From Bacteroidales bacterium (lineage in GTDB: Bacteria; Bacteroidota; Bacteroidia; Bacteroidales; F082): DNA of 64,000 bases. Location of the stretch: contig JAFUVT010000031.1 of the NCBI GenBank assembly GCA_017477425.1, positions 1 to 64,000 of the forward strand, given 5' to 3'. The position numbers were made by a program, and so were the translations under genes. The notes under the pieces were generated by a model. The model was given only the letters and a program-made list of their open reading frames with translations, made no database searches and had not been told where the DNA came from. This document shows positions 8,347 to 16,244 of this stretch, piece after piece (within the stretch, counting starts at the first letter, position 1; every line of letters starts with the position of its first letter).

Positions 8347-8354
8347 TACCTTTG
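8347..8354 (+). promoter_or_regulatory. Promoter -7 element for the first M24B peptidase
   Basis: TACCTTTG, 29 bases before the ATG at 8383. Confidence 0.55.
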
Positions 8355-8382
8355 TACGATATTTCAACGAAAATCCATCATC

Positions 8383-9675
8383 ATGAATACTTCAATTCCC
8401 AACAGCCTCTTCATCCACAACAGGGCAAAACTCGCGGCCCAACTGCCGCCCAAGTCCATAGCCGTCTTCACGGCCAACGAACCTATGCCACGCAATGGCG
8501 ACGAATTCTATCCCTTCCGTCAGCAGTCCGACTTCTTTTACCTTACGGGCATCAACGAGGAGAATGCCTTCCTCCTCCTCGCCCCCGACTATCCCGACGA
8601 GACGATGCGCGAAGTCCTCTTCATTGAGCCCTACGACGAGGTGAAAGCCACTTGGCAAGGCGAGATGCTCGATGCACGGCAAGCCACCGAGCTCTCAGGC
8701 ATCAAGGCTGTCAAAGGCAGCGATGCCTTCTGGATGACGCTCAACGACTTCGCCTATTCGGGCTATGGCGACACAATTTTCCTGAACAGCTACGAATACC
8801 CGAAATACGAATGCGCCGTGGAGACCATCCAACAGCGCTTCGTGAAACAAGTCAGGGAACGCTACCCGATGCACAACTATGGTCGCACCGCCCCGATTCT
8901 CAACGCCTTGCGTATGGTGAAGTCGCAGGAAGAAATCGACGTCATGCAGCAAGCCTGTGACATCACCTCGAAGGCCTTCCGCCGTTGCTTGGCCACCGTC
9001 AGACCGGGCATGTACGAATACCAAGTGCAGGCCGAGATCGAGTACATCTTCAAGCAAAACAACGCCACGGGTCACGCCTATGCGCCTATCATCGCGGGTG
9101 GAAAGAACGGCTGCTGCCTGCATTATTCCAAAAACCAGAGCCTGCTCAACGACGGCGACCTGCTCCTCTTCGACATCGGCTGCGAACTGAAGAACTACGC
9201 CTCCGACCTGAGCCGCACCATACCTATTAATGGCAAGTTCACGCCACGGCAAAAGGAATGCTACAACGCCGTGCTCCGCGTGATGAAAGAAATCACCAAA
9301 CTATACCGTCCGGGCGGCTGCATCAACGAGATCAACGAGACCACCTATCGCCTGATGGAACAAGAGATGATTCGACTTGGGCTTTTCACCGCCGAGGACG
9401 TGAAAAAACAAAACCCTGAAAAACCGCTGTATCGCAAATACCTGATGCACGGCATGGCGCACCACATCGGTTTGGACGTGCACGACAGCATCGACAAGTT
9501 CAAGCCTTTCGCGCCTGGGATGATTCTCAGCTGCGAGCCAGGCATCTACATCCGCGAGGAGGGCATCGGCATCCGCATCGAGAACGACCTGCTGATTACC
9601 GAAGGCGAGCCCATAAATTTGTTTGAAGGTCTGCCAACGGAAATCGAGGAAATCGAATCGGCAATGAAAATTTGA
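8383..9675 (+). CDS. pepP: Xaa-Pro aminopeptidase (M24B, with AMP_N domain)
   Basis: 430 residues. Removes an N-terminal residue next to proline, in the cytoplasm (no signal peptide). An N-terminal aminopeptidase P domain (about 1-150; SDFFYLTGI) precedes the pita-bread metallopeptidase domain. The five metal ligands are visible: Asp in FDIGCEL, Asp in SDLSRT, His in GMAHHIGLDVHD, Glu in CEPGIYI and Glu in RIENDLLI. Length is typical. A second M24B gene follows 82 bases later with its own promoter, so the pair is a tandem of related but distinct enzymes rather than a recent duplication. Confidence 0.93.
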   Translation: MNTSIPNSLFIHNRAKLAAQLPPKSIAVFTANEPMPRNGDEFYPFRQQSDFFYLTGINEENAFLLLAPDYPDETMREVLFIEPYDEVKATWQGEMLDARQATELSGIKAVKGSDAFWMTLNDFAYSGYGDTIFLNSYEYPKYECAVETIQQRFVKQVRERYPMHNYGRTAPILNALRMVKSQEEIDVMQQACDITSKAFRRCLATVRPGMYEYQVQAEIEYIFKQNNATGHAYAPIIAGGKNGCCLHYSKNQSLLNDGDLLLFDIGCELKNYASDLSRTIPINGKFTPRQKECYNAVLRVMKEITKLYRPGGCINEINETTYRLMEQEMIRLGLFTAEDVKKQNPEKPLYRKYLMHGMAHHIGLDVHDSIDKFKPFAPGMILSCEPGIYIREEGIGIRIENDLLITEGEPINLFEGLPTEIEEIESAMKI

Positions 9676-9676
9676 T

Positions 9677-9684
9677 TATTTTTG
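9677..9684 (+). promoter_or_regulatory. Promoter -7 element for the second M24B peptidase
   Basis: TATTTTTG beginning two bases after the pepP stop codon. The palindrome at 9693-9722 lies immediately downstream, so it would be at the 5' end of the transcript. Confidence 0.5.
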
Positions 9685-9692
9685 CAAATCCA

Positions 9693-9722
9693 TGTAGAGA
9701 CGCAAATTTTTGCGTCTCTACA
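9693..9722. repeat. GTAGAGACG palindrome, copy 1
   Basis: TGTAGAGACGCAAA pairs with TTTGCGTCTCTACA around a two-base centre. A second palindrome with the same outer GTAGAGACG/CGTCTCTAC is at 60449-60476. Seen directly; role unknown. Confidence 0.75.
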
Positions 9723-9757
9723 AACAACCATTAAACAATCAACAAATCAATAATAAT

Positions 9758-11179
9758 ATGTTCGCAAAAGACGTTTACAGTGGCCGTCGCGCCACATTGA
9801 AAAAAATGCTCACGAAGGGCATCGCCTTCTTCCCGGCCAACAACGAGGCCCCCTTCAACTATCCCGACAACACCTATATCTACCGTCAGGACAGCAACTT
9901 CTCCTATTTCTTCGGCCTCAACCATCCCGACATGGTCGGCGTCATCGACTTTGAAAGCGGCGAGGAAATCCTCTTCGGCGTCGACGTCACCATCGACGAC
10001 GTGATTTGGTGCGGTCCCCTGCCCTCGCTGAAGGAACAAGGCGACAGCATCGGCATTACCGACTGCCGCGACTTCAACAAGTTTGGCGAATACCTCCAGC
10101 AAGCCATGGCCAAAGGTCGCCAAATCCATATGCTGCCCACCTATCGCGGCGACACGCAAATCCAATGCGCCAACTGGCTTGGCTGCAATGTGAACAAGGT
10201 CAGCGACTATGTGAGCGTGGAACTCATCAAGGCCGTTATCGCCATGCGCGAAATCAAGAGCGACCTCGAAATCGCCGAAATGGAACGCGCCGCCAACACC
10301 GCTTACTACATGCACACCACGGCCATGAAACTGTGCAAGCCTGGCATGATCGAGCAAGAGATTGCCGGTGTGGTGGAAGGCCTCTCGCTGTCGGGCGGCG
10401 GTCCTGTGTCGTTCCCCGTCATCCTCAGCGTTGATGGTCAGACCTTGCACAACCACGGACACCACAACGTGTTGAAGGAAGGCCGCATGATGGTTTGTGA
10501 TGCCGGTGCCGAGACGGAGAACTACTACGCCTCCGACTTCACCCGCACCACCCCTGTGGGCGGCAAGTTCAACACGCGCCAGCGCGAGATTTACGAAATC
10601 GTGCTGAAAGCCAACCAAGAGGTGGCTGCCAACACGCGCCCCTACATGCCTTATATGGTGATGCACACCCTTGCCTGCCGCACCCTGATTGAAGGTCTGA
10701 AAGGCGTCGGCCTGATGAAAGGCGACACCGAAGAGGCCCTGATGAACGGTGCCCATTGGCTCTTCATGCCTCACGGCCTCGGCCACATGCTCGGTATGGA
10801 CGTGCACGACATGGAAGGCCTCGGCGAGACCTACGTGGGCTACGACGACATCACGCCACGCTCCACCAAGCAAGGCTTCAGCTGCCTGCGTTGCGGCAAG
10901 ACCCTCAAACCTGGCTTCGTGGTCACCGATGAGCCGGGCATCTACTTCATCCCGACCCTCATCGACATGTGGAAGGCCGAAGGCAAGTTCAAGGACTTCA
11001 TCTGCTACGACAAGTTGGAGACCTACAAGGACTTCGGAGGCATCCGCATCGAGGACGACCTGCTCATCACCGCCGACGGCTGCCGCATCCTTGGCCGACC
11101 GATACCCAAGACCGTCTCGGAGGTCGAGGACATGTGCGCCCAAGGCCGCGAGTGGATCAAGAAAGAAGGATTGTACTGA
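9758..11179 (+). CDS. Aminopeptidase P family protein (M24B)
   Basis: 473 residues. Same overall plan as the upstream peptidase: AMP_N domain with DSNFSYFFGLNHPD, then a pita-bread domain with Asp in CDAGAETENYYASDFTRT, His in HGLGHMLGMDVHDMEG and two Glu in TDEPGIYF and RIEDDLLI. The insert between the His and Glu ligands is longer than in pepP and contains C376-L-R-C379, which could bind a metal or form a disulfide; this is an inference. It probably cleaves peptides with proline in position 2. The ATG at 9758 is preferred over an upstream in-frame GTG-type start inside the palindrome region. Confidence 0.9.
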   Translation: MFAKDVYSGRRATLKKMLTKGIAFFPANNEAPFNYPDNTYIYRQDSNFSYFFGLNHPDMVGVIDFESGEEILFGVDVTIDDVIWCGPLPSLKEQGDSIGITDCRDFNKFGEYLQQAMAKGRQIHMLPTYRGDTQIQCANWLGCNVNKVSDYVSVELIKAVIAMREIKSDLEIAEMERAANTAYYMHTTAMKLCKPGMIEQEIAGVVEGLSLSGGGPVSFPVILSVDGQTLHNHGHHNVLKEGRMMVCDAGAETENYYASDFTRTTPVGGKFNTRQREIYEIVLKANQEVAANTRPYMPYMVMHTLACRTLIEGLKGVGLMKGDTEEALMNGAHWLFMPHGLGHMLGMDVHDMEGLGETYVGYDDITPRSTKQGFSCLRCGKTLKPGFVVTDEPGIYFIPTLIDMWKAEGKFKDFICYDKLETYKDFGGIRIEDDLLITADGCRILGRPIPKTVSEVEDMCAQGREWIKKEGLY

Positions 11180-11180
11180 G

Positions 11181-11208
11181 AAAAAGGGAGGCGATTGCCT
11201 CCCTTTTT
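11181..11208. terminator. Bidirectional terminator
   Basis: AAAAAGGGAGGC pairs perfectly with GCCTCCCTTTTT around ATTG-type loop bases; it separates the convergent peptidase and TonB-dependent receptor genes. Confidence 0.92.
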
Positions 11209-11211
11209 CAA

Positions 11212-13731
11212 TTAGAACTCCATCACCAACTTCACGTTGAAATAGCGAGGCGTCAGATAATTCGGGGCCCCGTAATACCTATTGTCGATGTATTTCACCC
11301 AATTGTAGGAAATCACATTGGGAATGTCGAGCAGGTTGAACACATCCACGCTGACGAACATGTTCCGCACATAACGTAACGGATTGCTTTTGCTGAAGCT
11401 GCTGGCTTCGCTGATGAGTTGTTTGCTGAAGCCGATATCGACGCGGCGGTAGGCAGGATAGCGGCCCGAATTGGAATAGAAATCCGAGTTGTTGTCGCTT
11501 TTTGGCAGGCCCATGCCAAAGGTCAGCGTCATATTGACGCGCCAGGTCGGGAAGCCGGGAATATAATCCTGGAAGAACAGCGAGAAATTAACCAGTTGGT
11601 TCGACGGACGGTAATGCCAGCCCAAGGACACCGTGTCGGCCACTTGCGCGTCAGTATGGTTATAGAAAGGCAGTCGCACGCTATCGGCATCAATGAGATA
11701 ATAATCGCCGCGGATGTCCTCGCGAGCGCGCATAAACGACAAACTCGCCCAACTGTCGATGCCCTTCACAAACTCGCCGTTCACCTTGAAATCGAGACCC
11801 GTGGTGTAAGCCTTAGCCGACTGGTCGGCATAATAGCGGATGCGTACGTTGTCGACATCATAAGGGATGACGTGGGTGAACCATTTGAAATACAGCTCGG
11901 AGGTCAAGATGAAGGGGCGGTTCCAAGCACGGAACTTGAAGTCGTTGCCGGCCACAATCTGGTAAGACTGTTGCGCTTGGGCATCCTTGAAGAGACTGCC
12001 GTCGCGGTTGCGGATTTCGCGGTAGAACGGCGTTTGGTTATAAACGCCCCCTGAGAGGCGATACACCGTTTCGCGCTGGTCATCCTCTGGCTTGTAGGCG
12101 ATGCCTGCCCTTGGACTGACATACACCTTTTTATTATAGCCCCAATAATTGGCGCGCAATCCGCCCGTGATGACCAGCTCGCCCTTGTCGTGATACGGAA
12201 TCGTCCACGAGTTTTGGACATAACCGTCGAGATTGTTGACTGATAGGAGGTTGTGCGACTTATGCGAGAAGTCCGTCCCGATTTCGGGCAAGACATCGGG
12301 ATAGCCACCAATCAAGTCGGGCACGTGCGGCAATGTGTAGCCGGCCGAGTCCATCATCTGCCATTCGTCGACCACGTCGTCGATATCCTGATGTTGGAAA
12401 CGGATGCCCCACTTCAGCAGTTTGTTGTCCCAAGCATAAAGGCCCTTGTGATCAAGGTTGTAGACTTGGGCATAGAAGCCGTTGCGGGCATGTTTGGTCA
12501 TCGTACCCACTTCGTGGTTTTCAATCACTTCTCCAAAGTCATCGCTTCCGAGAGAGGCATTGCGGATGCCGAAGAAATACTGTTCCTGGACGTCGAATGT
12601 CTCGGTCTCGTAGGCCGAATACGCTGAGGCTATCCATCGGAGGTTCATATCCTTATTGGGCTTATAGGACAAAGTCAAAGCTCCGAGGCCCGTGGTGTAG
12701 TCGTCGACTTCCTGTCCGTCGAAGAACACGTTGATTTGCAAGGGGATATCGATGGTACCTGTATTGATTTTGGCATTTTGCGGAATGAGCATATAGCGGT
12801 TCTTGGAATAATAGCCCAAGAACGACAGGCCCCATTGTTCATTGAACTGATAGTTGAACAAAGCCTGTCCGTCGGTGAAGTTAGGCCGATAGTCGCCTTT
12901 GGTGTCCATCATGCCGAGGGCAAGGGCCGTGTTTTTGTAGCGCAAGCCCACGAGATAGCTGAACTTCTCACTTTTTGTCGCACCTTCCACGTGAGCTTCG
13001 GCCCCCAGTAGACTTAGCGACAACGAGGCGGCCAATTCTTTCGGGGTTTTGTAGGTCACGTCGAGCACCGACGACATTTTGTCGCCATATTCGGCAGCAA
13101 AGCCGCCGGCCGAAAATTCGATGTTGTTGACCAGCTGCGAGTTGACGAAGCTTAGTCCTTCTTGCTGTCCCGACCCGACGAGGAACGGACGGTAAATCTC
13201 GATGCCATTGACGTAAATCAGGTTTTCGTCGAAGTTGCCGCCACGCACACGATACTGCGAGCTCAGCTCGTTGTTGGAAACCACGCCCGGCAAGGTCTTG
13301 ATGAGCGTCTCCACTCCGCCGCCCATCGAGGGCAGCAAGGTGGCTTGCTTCGCATTGAGGCGGGTGAGGCTCGAGGCCTCGGTGCCACGGTCGCTGATGA
13401 CGGCATCGGGCAAAACGGTCGCAGTCGACACCAAGGTCACATCGAGTTTCCGCTTCTCACCAGGCTTGAGACGCACCTCCACTTTTTTCTGTTCATAGCC
13501 GATATAGGAGAAATGGACAGTAATGGTGGTGTCGGAGAGGACCGAGAACTCATAATAGCCACGCGTGTTGGTGGTCTGCCCTACCAACAAGTCAGGTACG
13601 ATCACGTTCGCCATCTCGATGGGATGGCCCATCTCGTCGGTCACCTTGCCATAGAGCAAGCCCGTGGGCAGCTGTTGGGCAACGGCGACCAACGAAAAGA
13701 ACATCAAGGCTATGAGTAATCTGACACGCAT
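11212..13731 (-). CDS. TonB-dependent receptor with carboxypeptidase-like regulatory domain
   Basis: 839 residues. Signal peptide ending AVAQ at about 19; an N-terminal carboxypeptidase regulatory-like beta-sandwich (GKVTDEMGHPIEMANVIV, about 27-110); a plug domain (LLPSMGGGVETLIKTLPGV, YRVRGGNFDENLIYVNGIE, about 130-240); and a 22-strand-type barrel to the terminal aromatic residue. It would import a ligand through the outer membrane using TonB energy. No SusD partner follows, so it is not a standard polysaccharide-utilisation pair; this CarboxypepD_reg/plug type without SusD is common in the order. The substrate cannot be told. Monocistronic, convergent with the aminopeptidase. Confidence 0.9.
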   Translation of the reverse strand: MRVRLLIALMFFSLVAVAQQLPTGLLYGKVTDEMGHPIEMANVIVPDLLVGQTTNTRGYYEFSVLSDTTITVHFSYIGYEQKKVEVRLKPGEKRKLDVTLVSTATVLPDAVISDRGTEASSLTRLNAKQATLLPSMGGGVETLIKTLPGVVSNNELSSQYRVRGGNFDENLIYVNGIEIYRPFLVGSGQQEGLSFVNSQLVNNIEFSAGGFAAEYGDKMSSVLDVTYKTPKELAASLSLSLLGAEAHVEGATKSEKFSYLVGLRYKNTALALGMMDTKGDYRPNFTDGQALFNYQFNEQWGLSFLGYYSKNRYMLIPQNAKINTGTIDIPLQINVFFDGQEVDDYTTGLGALTLSYKPNKDMNLRWIASAYSAYETETFDVQEQYFFGIRNASLGSDDFGEVIENHEVGTMTKHARNGFYAQVYNLDHKGLYAWDNKLLKWGIRFQHQDIDDVVDEWQMMDSAGYTLPHVPDLIGGYPDVLPEIGTDFSHKSHNLLSVNNLDGYVQNSWTIPYHDKGELVITGGLRANYWGYNKKVYVSPRAGIAYKPEDDQRETVYRLSGGVYNQTPFYREIRNRDGSLFKDAQAQQSYQIVAGNDFKFRAWNRPFILTSELYFKWFTHVIPYDVDNVRIRYYADQSAKAYTTGLDFKVNGEFVKGIDSWASLSFMRAREDIRGDYYLIDADSVRLPFYNHTDAQVADTVSLGWHYRPSNQLVNFSLFFQDYIPGFPTWRVNMTLTFGMGLPKSDNNSDFYSNSGRYPAYRRVDIGFSKQLISEASSFSKSNPLRYVRNMFVSVDVFNLLDIPNVISYNWVKYIDNRYYGAPNYLTPRYFNVKLVMEF

Positions 13732-13835
13732 GAAGGAATAACTGAATTTGCAGGAAAATATTGTCTCCGGGCGAACCTAAACAAAAAAAGCCGCCGCGCA
13801 AGGCACAGCAGCTTACATATCATTCGCATTGGCGA

Positions 13836-14078
13836 TTACCAACGTTCAAGGTTACCTTTCTCGGAAGCCTCCATGATGGCGGCATAAATACCCTTCTTGT
13901 TGATGGTGCGCATACCGGCAGCCGAAACCTTCAGCACGATCCACTCATCCCATTCAGGAACATAGAACTTCTTGATTTTCAAATTCGGTTCAAACGTTCT
14001 CTTCGTCCTCTTGTTGGAGTGAGAAACATTGTTGCCGTGCATGACCTTTTTTCCAGTAATTTGACAAACTTTTGACAT
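13836..14078 (-). CDS. rpmB: 50S ribosomal protein L28
   Basis: 80 residues beginning [21 protein letters not shown], the L28 signature, with [18 protein letters not shown] and a basic centre. It is a component of the large ribosomal subunit. In most Bacteroidota rpmB is followed by rpmG (L33) and a small DUF4295 gene; here the next 100 bases contain no such ORF and the TonB-dependent receptor gene follows, so rpmB is uncoupled. A promoter element lies at 14127-14134. Confidence 0.97.
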   Translation of the reverse strand: MSKVCQITGKKVMHGNNVSHSNKRTKRTFEPNLKIKKFYVPEWDEWIVLKVSAAGMRTINKKGIYAAIMEASEKGNLERW

Positions 14079-14126
14079 GACTCTTTATCCTTTATTATTT
14101 ACACTTGTCTTTTTTCTAACGGACTG

Positions 14127-14134
14127 CAAAAGTA
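14127..14134 (-). promoter_or_regulatory. Promoter -7 element for rpmB
   Basis: TACTTTTG on the minus strand about 49 bases before the rpmB start. Confidence 0.55.
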
Positions 14135-14205
14135 CACATTTTTTTGTTTCGCAAACCAATTCTTTGAAAAATGCTTCAAAAAAAATCACAAAGTGCTTTA
14201 TTTCT

Positions 14206-14213
14206 TATCTTTG
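14206..14213 (+). promoter_or_regulatory. Promoter -7 element for the FKBP-type isomerase gene
   Basis: TATCTTTG, 26 bases before the ATG at 14239. Confidence 0.6.
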
Positions 14214-14238
14214 CAAGCCGAAATTATTGGAGAAAACC

Positions 14239-14634
14239 ATGAAAATCGAAGATCTGAAAGTAGCGAAACTTGTTTACACCATACAATCCGACGGCCCTAA
14301 CGGCCCGATTTTGGAACAAGCCACCACAGAAAAGCCCCGCGTGATGATGTTTGGCGTAGGCCGAATCCTCAAGAGTTTCTCTGACGCGTTGCGCGGTTTG
14401 GAGGCTGGCGACTCGTTCGTGTTCACCATTCCACCCGAGGAGGCTTTCGGGATGCCAAGTCCCGAGAACCAGCATCCTTTGGCCGGACATGCCCTATTCG
14501 TGCGCGGCGAAGTGCTTGAGGTGCGCGACCCCTCCATCGAGGAGATGAACGCCGAAGTGGAATACCGACGCGCCAACGGCCTGCATTTCCACCACGACCA
14601 TGAGCACCATGACCATGAGCACCATCATCATTGA
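14239..14634 (+). CDS. FKBP-type peptidyl-prolyl isomerase, SlyD-like, with His-rich tail
   Basis: 131 residues. The FKBP fold is visible in KLVYTIQSDGPNGPILEQA, FGVGRILKSFSDALRGLEAGD and FVFTIPPEEAFGMP. SlyD proteins combine this fold with a metal-binding His-rich tail and handle prolyl isomerisation and nickel delivery in the cytoplasm; here the last 14 residues are almost only His, Asp and Glu. Compared with E. coli SlyD (196 aa) the insert-in-flap domain is strongly shortened, so chaperone activity may be reduced (inference). A longer upstream-extended reading frame exists, but the promoter at 14206 lies inside it, so the ATG at 14239 is the start. The 3' end overlaps the convergent mscS gene by seven bases. 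Confidence 0.85.
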   Translation: MKIEDLKVAKLVYTIQSDGPNGPILEQATTEKPRVMMFGVGRILKSFSDALRGLEAGDSFVFTIPPEEAFGMPSPENQHPLAGHALFVRGEVLEVRDPSIEEMNAEVEYRRANGLHFHHDHEHHDHEHHHH

Positions 14635-15539
14635 TGCGTCACATGCACGTCCATCTGCGGGAAGGGGAAGTTGAGACCCTCTTGCGGGAAGGTCTTGTAA
14701 ACCAACTCGTTCATCCTAAAATAAACCGCCCAATAGTCTTCGGGCTTCACCCGTGCCCTCACGGTGATGTCGACTGAACTGTCGCTCATTTTCAGCAATT
14801 CAATCACGGGTTTAGGCTCGTTCAGGATGCGTGGGTCTTCGTCGCAAAGCCGTTGCAGCACGGCTTTGGCCTTGTCGTAGTCATCGCCATAGGAAATCGA
14901 GAAGGTCCAATCCACGCGGCGGTCGGTTTCCTTGTTGTAGTTGGTCACCGGCCCCGTCGACAGGGCGCCATTGGGCAGAATCACCGTCTTGTTGTCGGGA
15001 GTCAAGATAAACGTATTGAAGATCTGGATGGCGCTCACCCGGCCTTCATAACCTTGCGCCGAGATGAAGTCGCCCACCCTGAACGGCTTGAACAGCATGA
15101 TCATCACGCCGCCGGCAAAGTTCTGCAAGGTGCCGCTCAAGGCCATGCCCACTGCCAATCCCGCCGAGGCCAACAACGCCACCAACGAGCTGGTATTGAT
15201 GCCCAAAATGCCCACGATAGCCATAATGAGGAAAAACGTCAGCAAGACCGACACCAGACTCATCAGGAACGAGTTGAGCGTAGCCTCGGCGTTGCGGCGA
15301 TTCAGCACCTTGGTCAAACCCTTCTTGATTTGCTTGATGAGCCAACGACCGACAATCAAGACAATAATGGAAATGATAATCTTGATTCCCAAGGGAATGA
15401 CGTATGCCTTCAACAATTCGGGCAGCCAATCCGAGACGGGTGTCGTGGTGACTTTTTGAATGGCATCGGCCATGTTCTCAATAGTGGATTTGTCTTGTAT
15501 GACTTCTTCAATCTGACCTACGAGGGTGTCGTTTTCCAT
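14628..15539 (-). CDS. mscS: Small-conductance mechanosensitive channel (MscS family)
   Basis: 303 residues. About 60 N-terminal residues are followed by three transmembrane helices (about 52-75, 90-120, 125-150). TM3 holds the glycine/alanine-rich pore helix SAGLAVGMALSGTLQNFAGGVMIM, typical of MscS, and the cytoplasmic beta domain follows (PFRVGDFISAQGYEGRVSAI, ILPNGAL). The channel opens on membrane tension to release solutes during hypoosmotic shock. The ATG at 15539 was chosen because the promoter TACCTTTG (15563-15570) lies just upstream of it. Length and motifs are standard. Confidence 0.92.
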   Translation of the reverse strand: MENDTLVGQIEEVIQDKSTIENMADAIQKVTTTPVSDWLPELLKAYVIPLGIKIIISIIVLIVGRWLIKQIKKGLTKVLNRRNAEATLNSFLMSLVSVLLTFFLIMAIVGILGINTSSLVALLASAGLAVGMALSGTLQNFAGGVMIMLFKPFRVGDFISAQGYEGRVSAIQIFNTFILTPDNKTVILPNGALSTGPVTNYNKETDRRVDWTFSISYGDDYDKAKAVLQRLCDEDPRILNEPKPVIELLKMSDSSVDITVRARVKPEDYWAVYFRMNELVYKTFPQEGLNFPFPQMDVHVTHQ

Positions 15540-15562
15540 GTTTTTCCAAAATTTTTGAAGTG

Positions 15563-15570
15563 CAAAGGTA
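15563..15570 (-). promoter_or_regulatory. Promoter -7 element for mscS
   Basis: TACCTTTG on the minus strand, 24 bases before the mscS start; divergent from the exosortase-like gene. Confidence 0.6.
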
Positions 15571-15616
15571 CGCATATTTCTATTATTCTTATCTTAGCGG
15601 CTCAATTTCTTTTTCG

Positions 15617-16240
15617 ATGAGCATCGAAGACATCAAGGCATATTGCAAGAACCCCAAAAACCGTAGCACGGTCAATGTTGGGCTTTTTATCTTATTGATA
15701 GTCAGCTTCCACTTTCTGTATCTGGGCTGGCAAGCCTTGGGTTACTGGCCCATCGGAAAATGGATTGCCGCCCTGATGGTTTGGTCGGTCGACATGGTGT
15801 ATGCCCAATCGTGTTGGGTGCTTGAGCACATTTTCCACATCGACCTGACCACGGTCAACGCTCAACGATTGATTGCTGCCATCGACCGTCATGACGGCTG
15901 GGCCAAAGTCATCATCGCCCCTGAATGCGCCAGCCTGAAGCAATGGATGCACTGGCTCTTCCTGATGATTCTCTTTCCTGGCCCTTGGAAGCACAAGGCT
16001 TGGTTCATCCCCGCCGGTCTGGTCGTCATCGAGTGGACCAATGTGGTACGCATCTGCGGCATACTCATCATGCAAATCCTTTGGCCCGACATCCACATCC
16101 ATCTTTTCGGGCAGGATATCAACACGTTCCATCTCGCCCACGACTACATCTTCAAGCTGTTTTTCTACCTCATCATCTTCCTGATGTGGGTGCTTTGGGT
16201 GGAGAAATTCTACAACAAGTCAACAAAAACAAAATCATAA
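15617..16240 (+). CDS. Exosortase/archaeosortase family protein (XrtN/XrtF-like)
   Basis: 207 residues with about five to six hydrophobic helices. The three catalytic positions of the exosortase/archaeosortase superfamily appear in the right order: Cys104 in APECASLKQW, Arg145 in TNVVRICGI and His175 in FHLAHDYIFK, each at the edge of a membrane helix. These intramembrane transpeptidase-like enzymes cut a motif just before a C-terminal helix and basic cluster of substrates, and often pass the protein to a surface anchor. The sequence around Cys is ECAS rather than the commoner PxCSG, as in other Bacteroidota subfamilies; I cannot assign a subfamily. The next gene, a ROK kinase, starts four bases after the stop and is probably co-transcribed. 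Candidate substrate: the small protein at 1614. Confidence 0.8.
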   Translation: MSIEDIKAYCKNPKNRSTVNVGLFILLIVSFHFLYLGWQALGYWPIGKWIAALMVWSVDMVYAQSCWVLEHIFHIDLTTVNAQRLIAAIDRHDGWAKVIIAPECASLKQWMHWLFLMILFPGPWKHKAWFIPAGLVVIEWTNVVRICGILIMQILWPDIHIHLFGQDINTFHLAHDYIFKLFFYLIIFLMWVLWVEKFYNKSTKTKS

Positions 16241-16244
16241 CACC

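Noticed and set aside
9731-11143. Long antisense ORF (470 codons) opposite the second aminopeptidase
   Set aside because: It mirrors a clearly conserved M24B gene; the translation is His/Val-rich without motifs, as expected from GC-biased third positions.
13732-13835. rpmG and DUF4295 genes after rpmB
   Set aside because: No ORF of suitable length or sequence exists in the 104-base gap on either strand.
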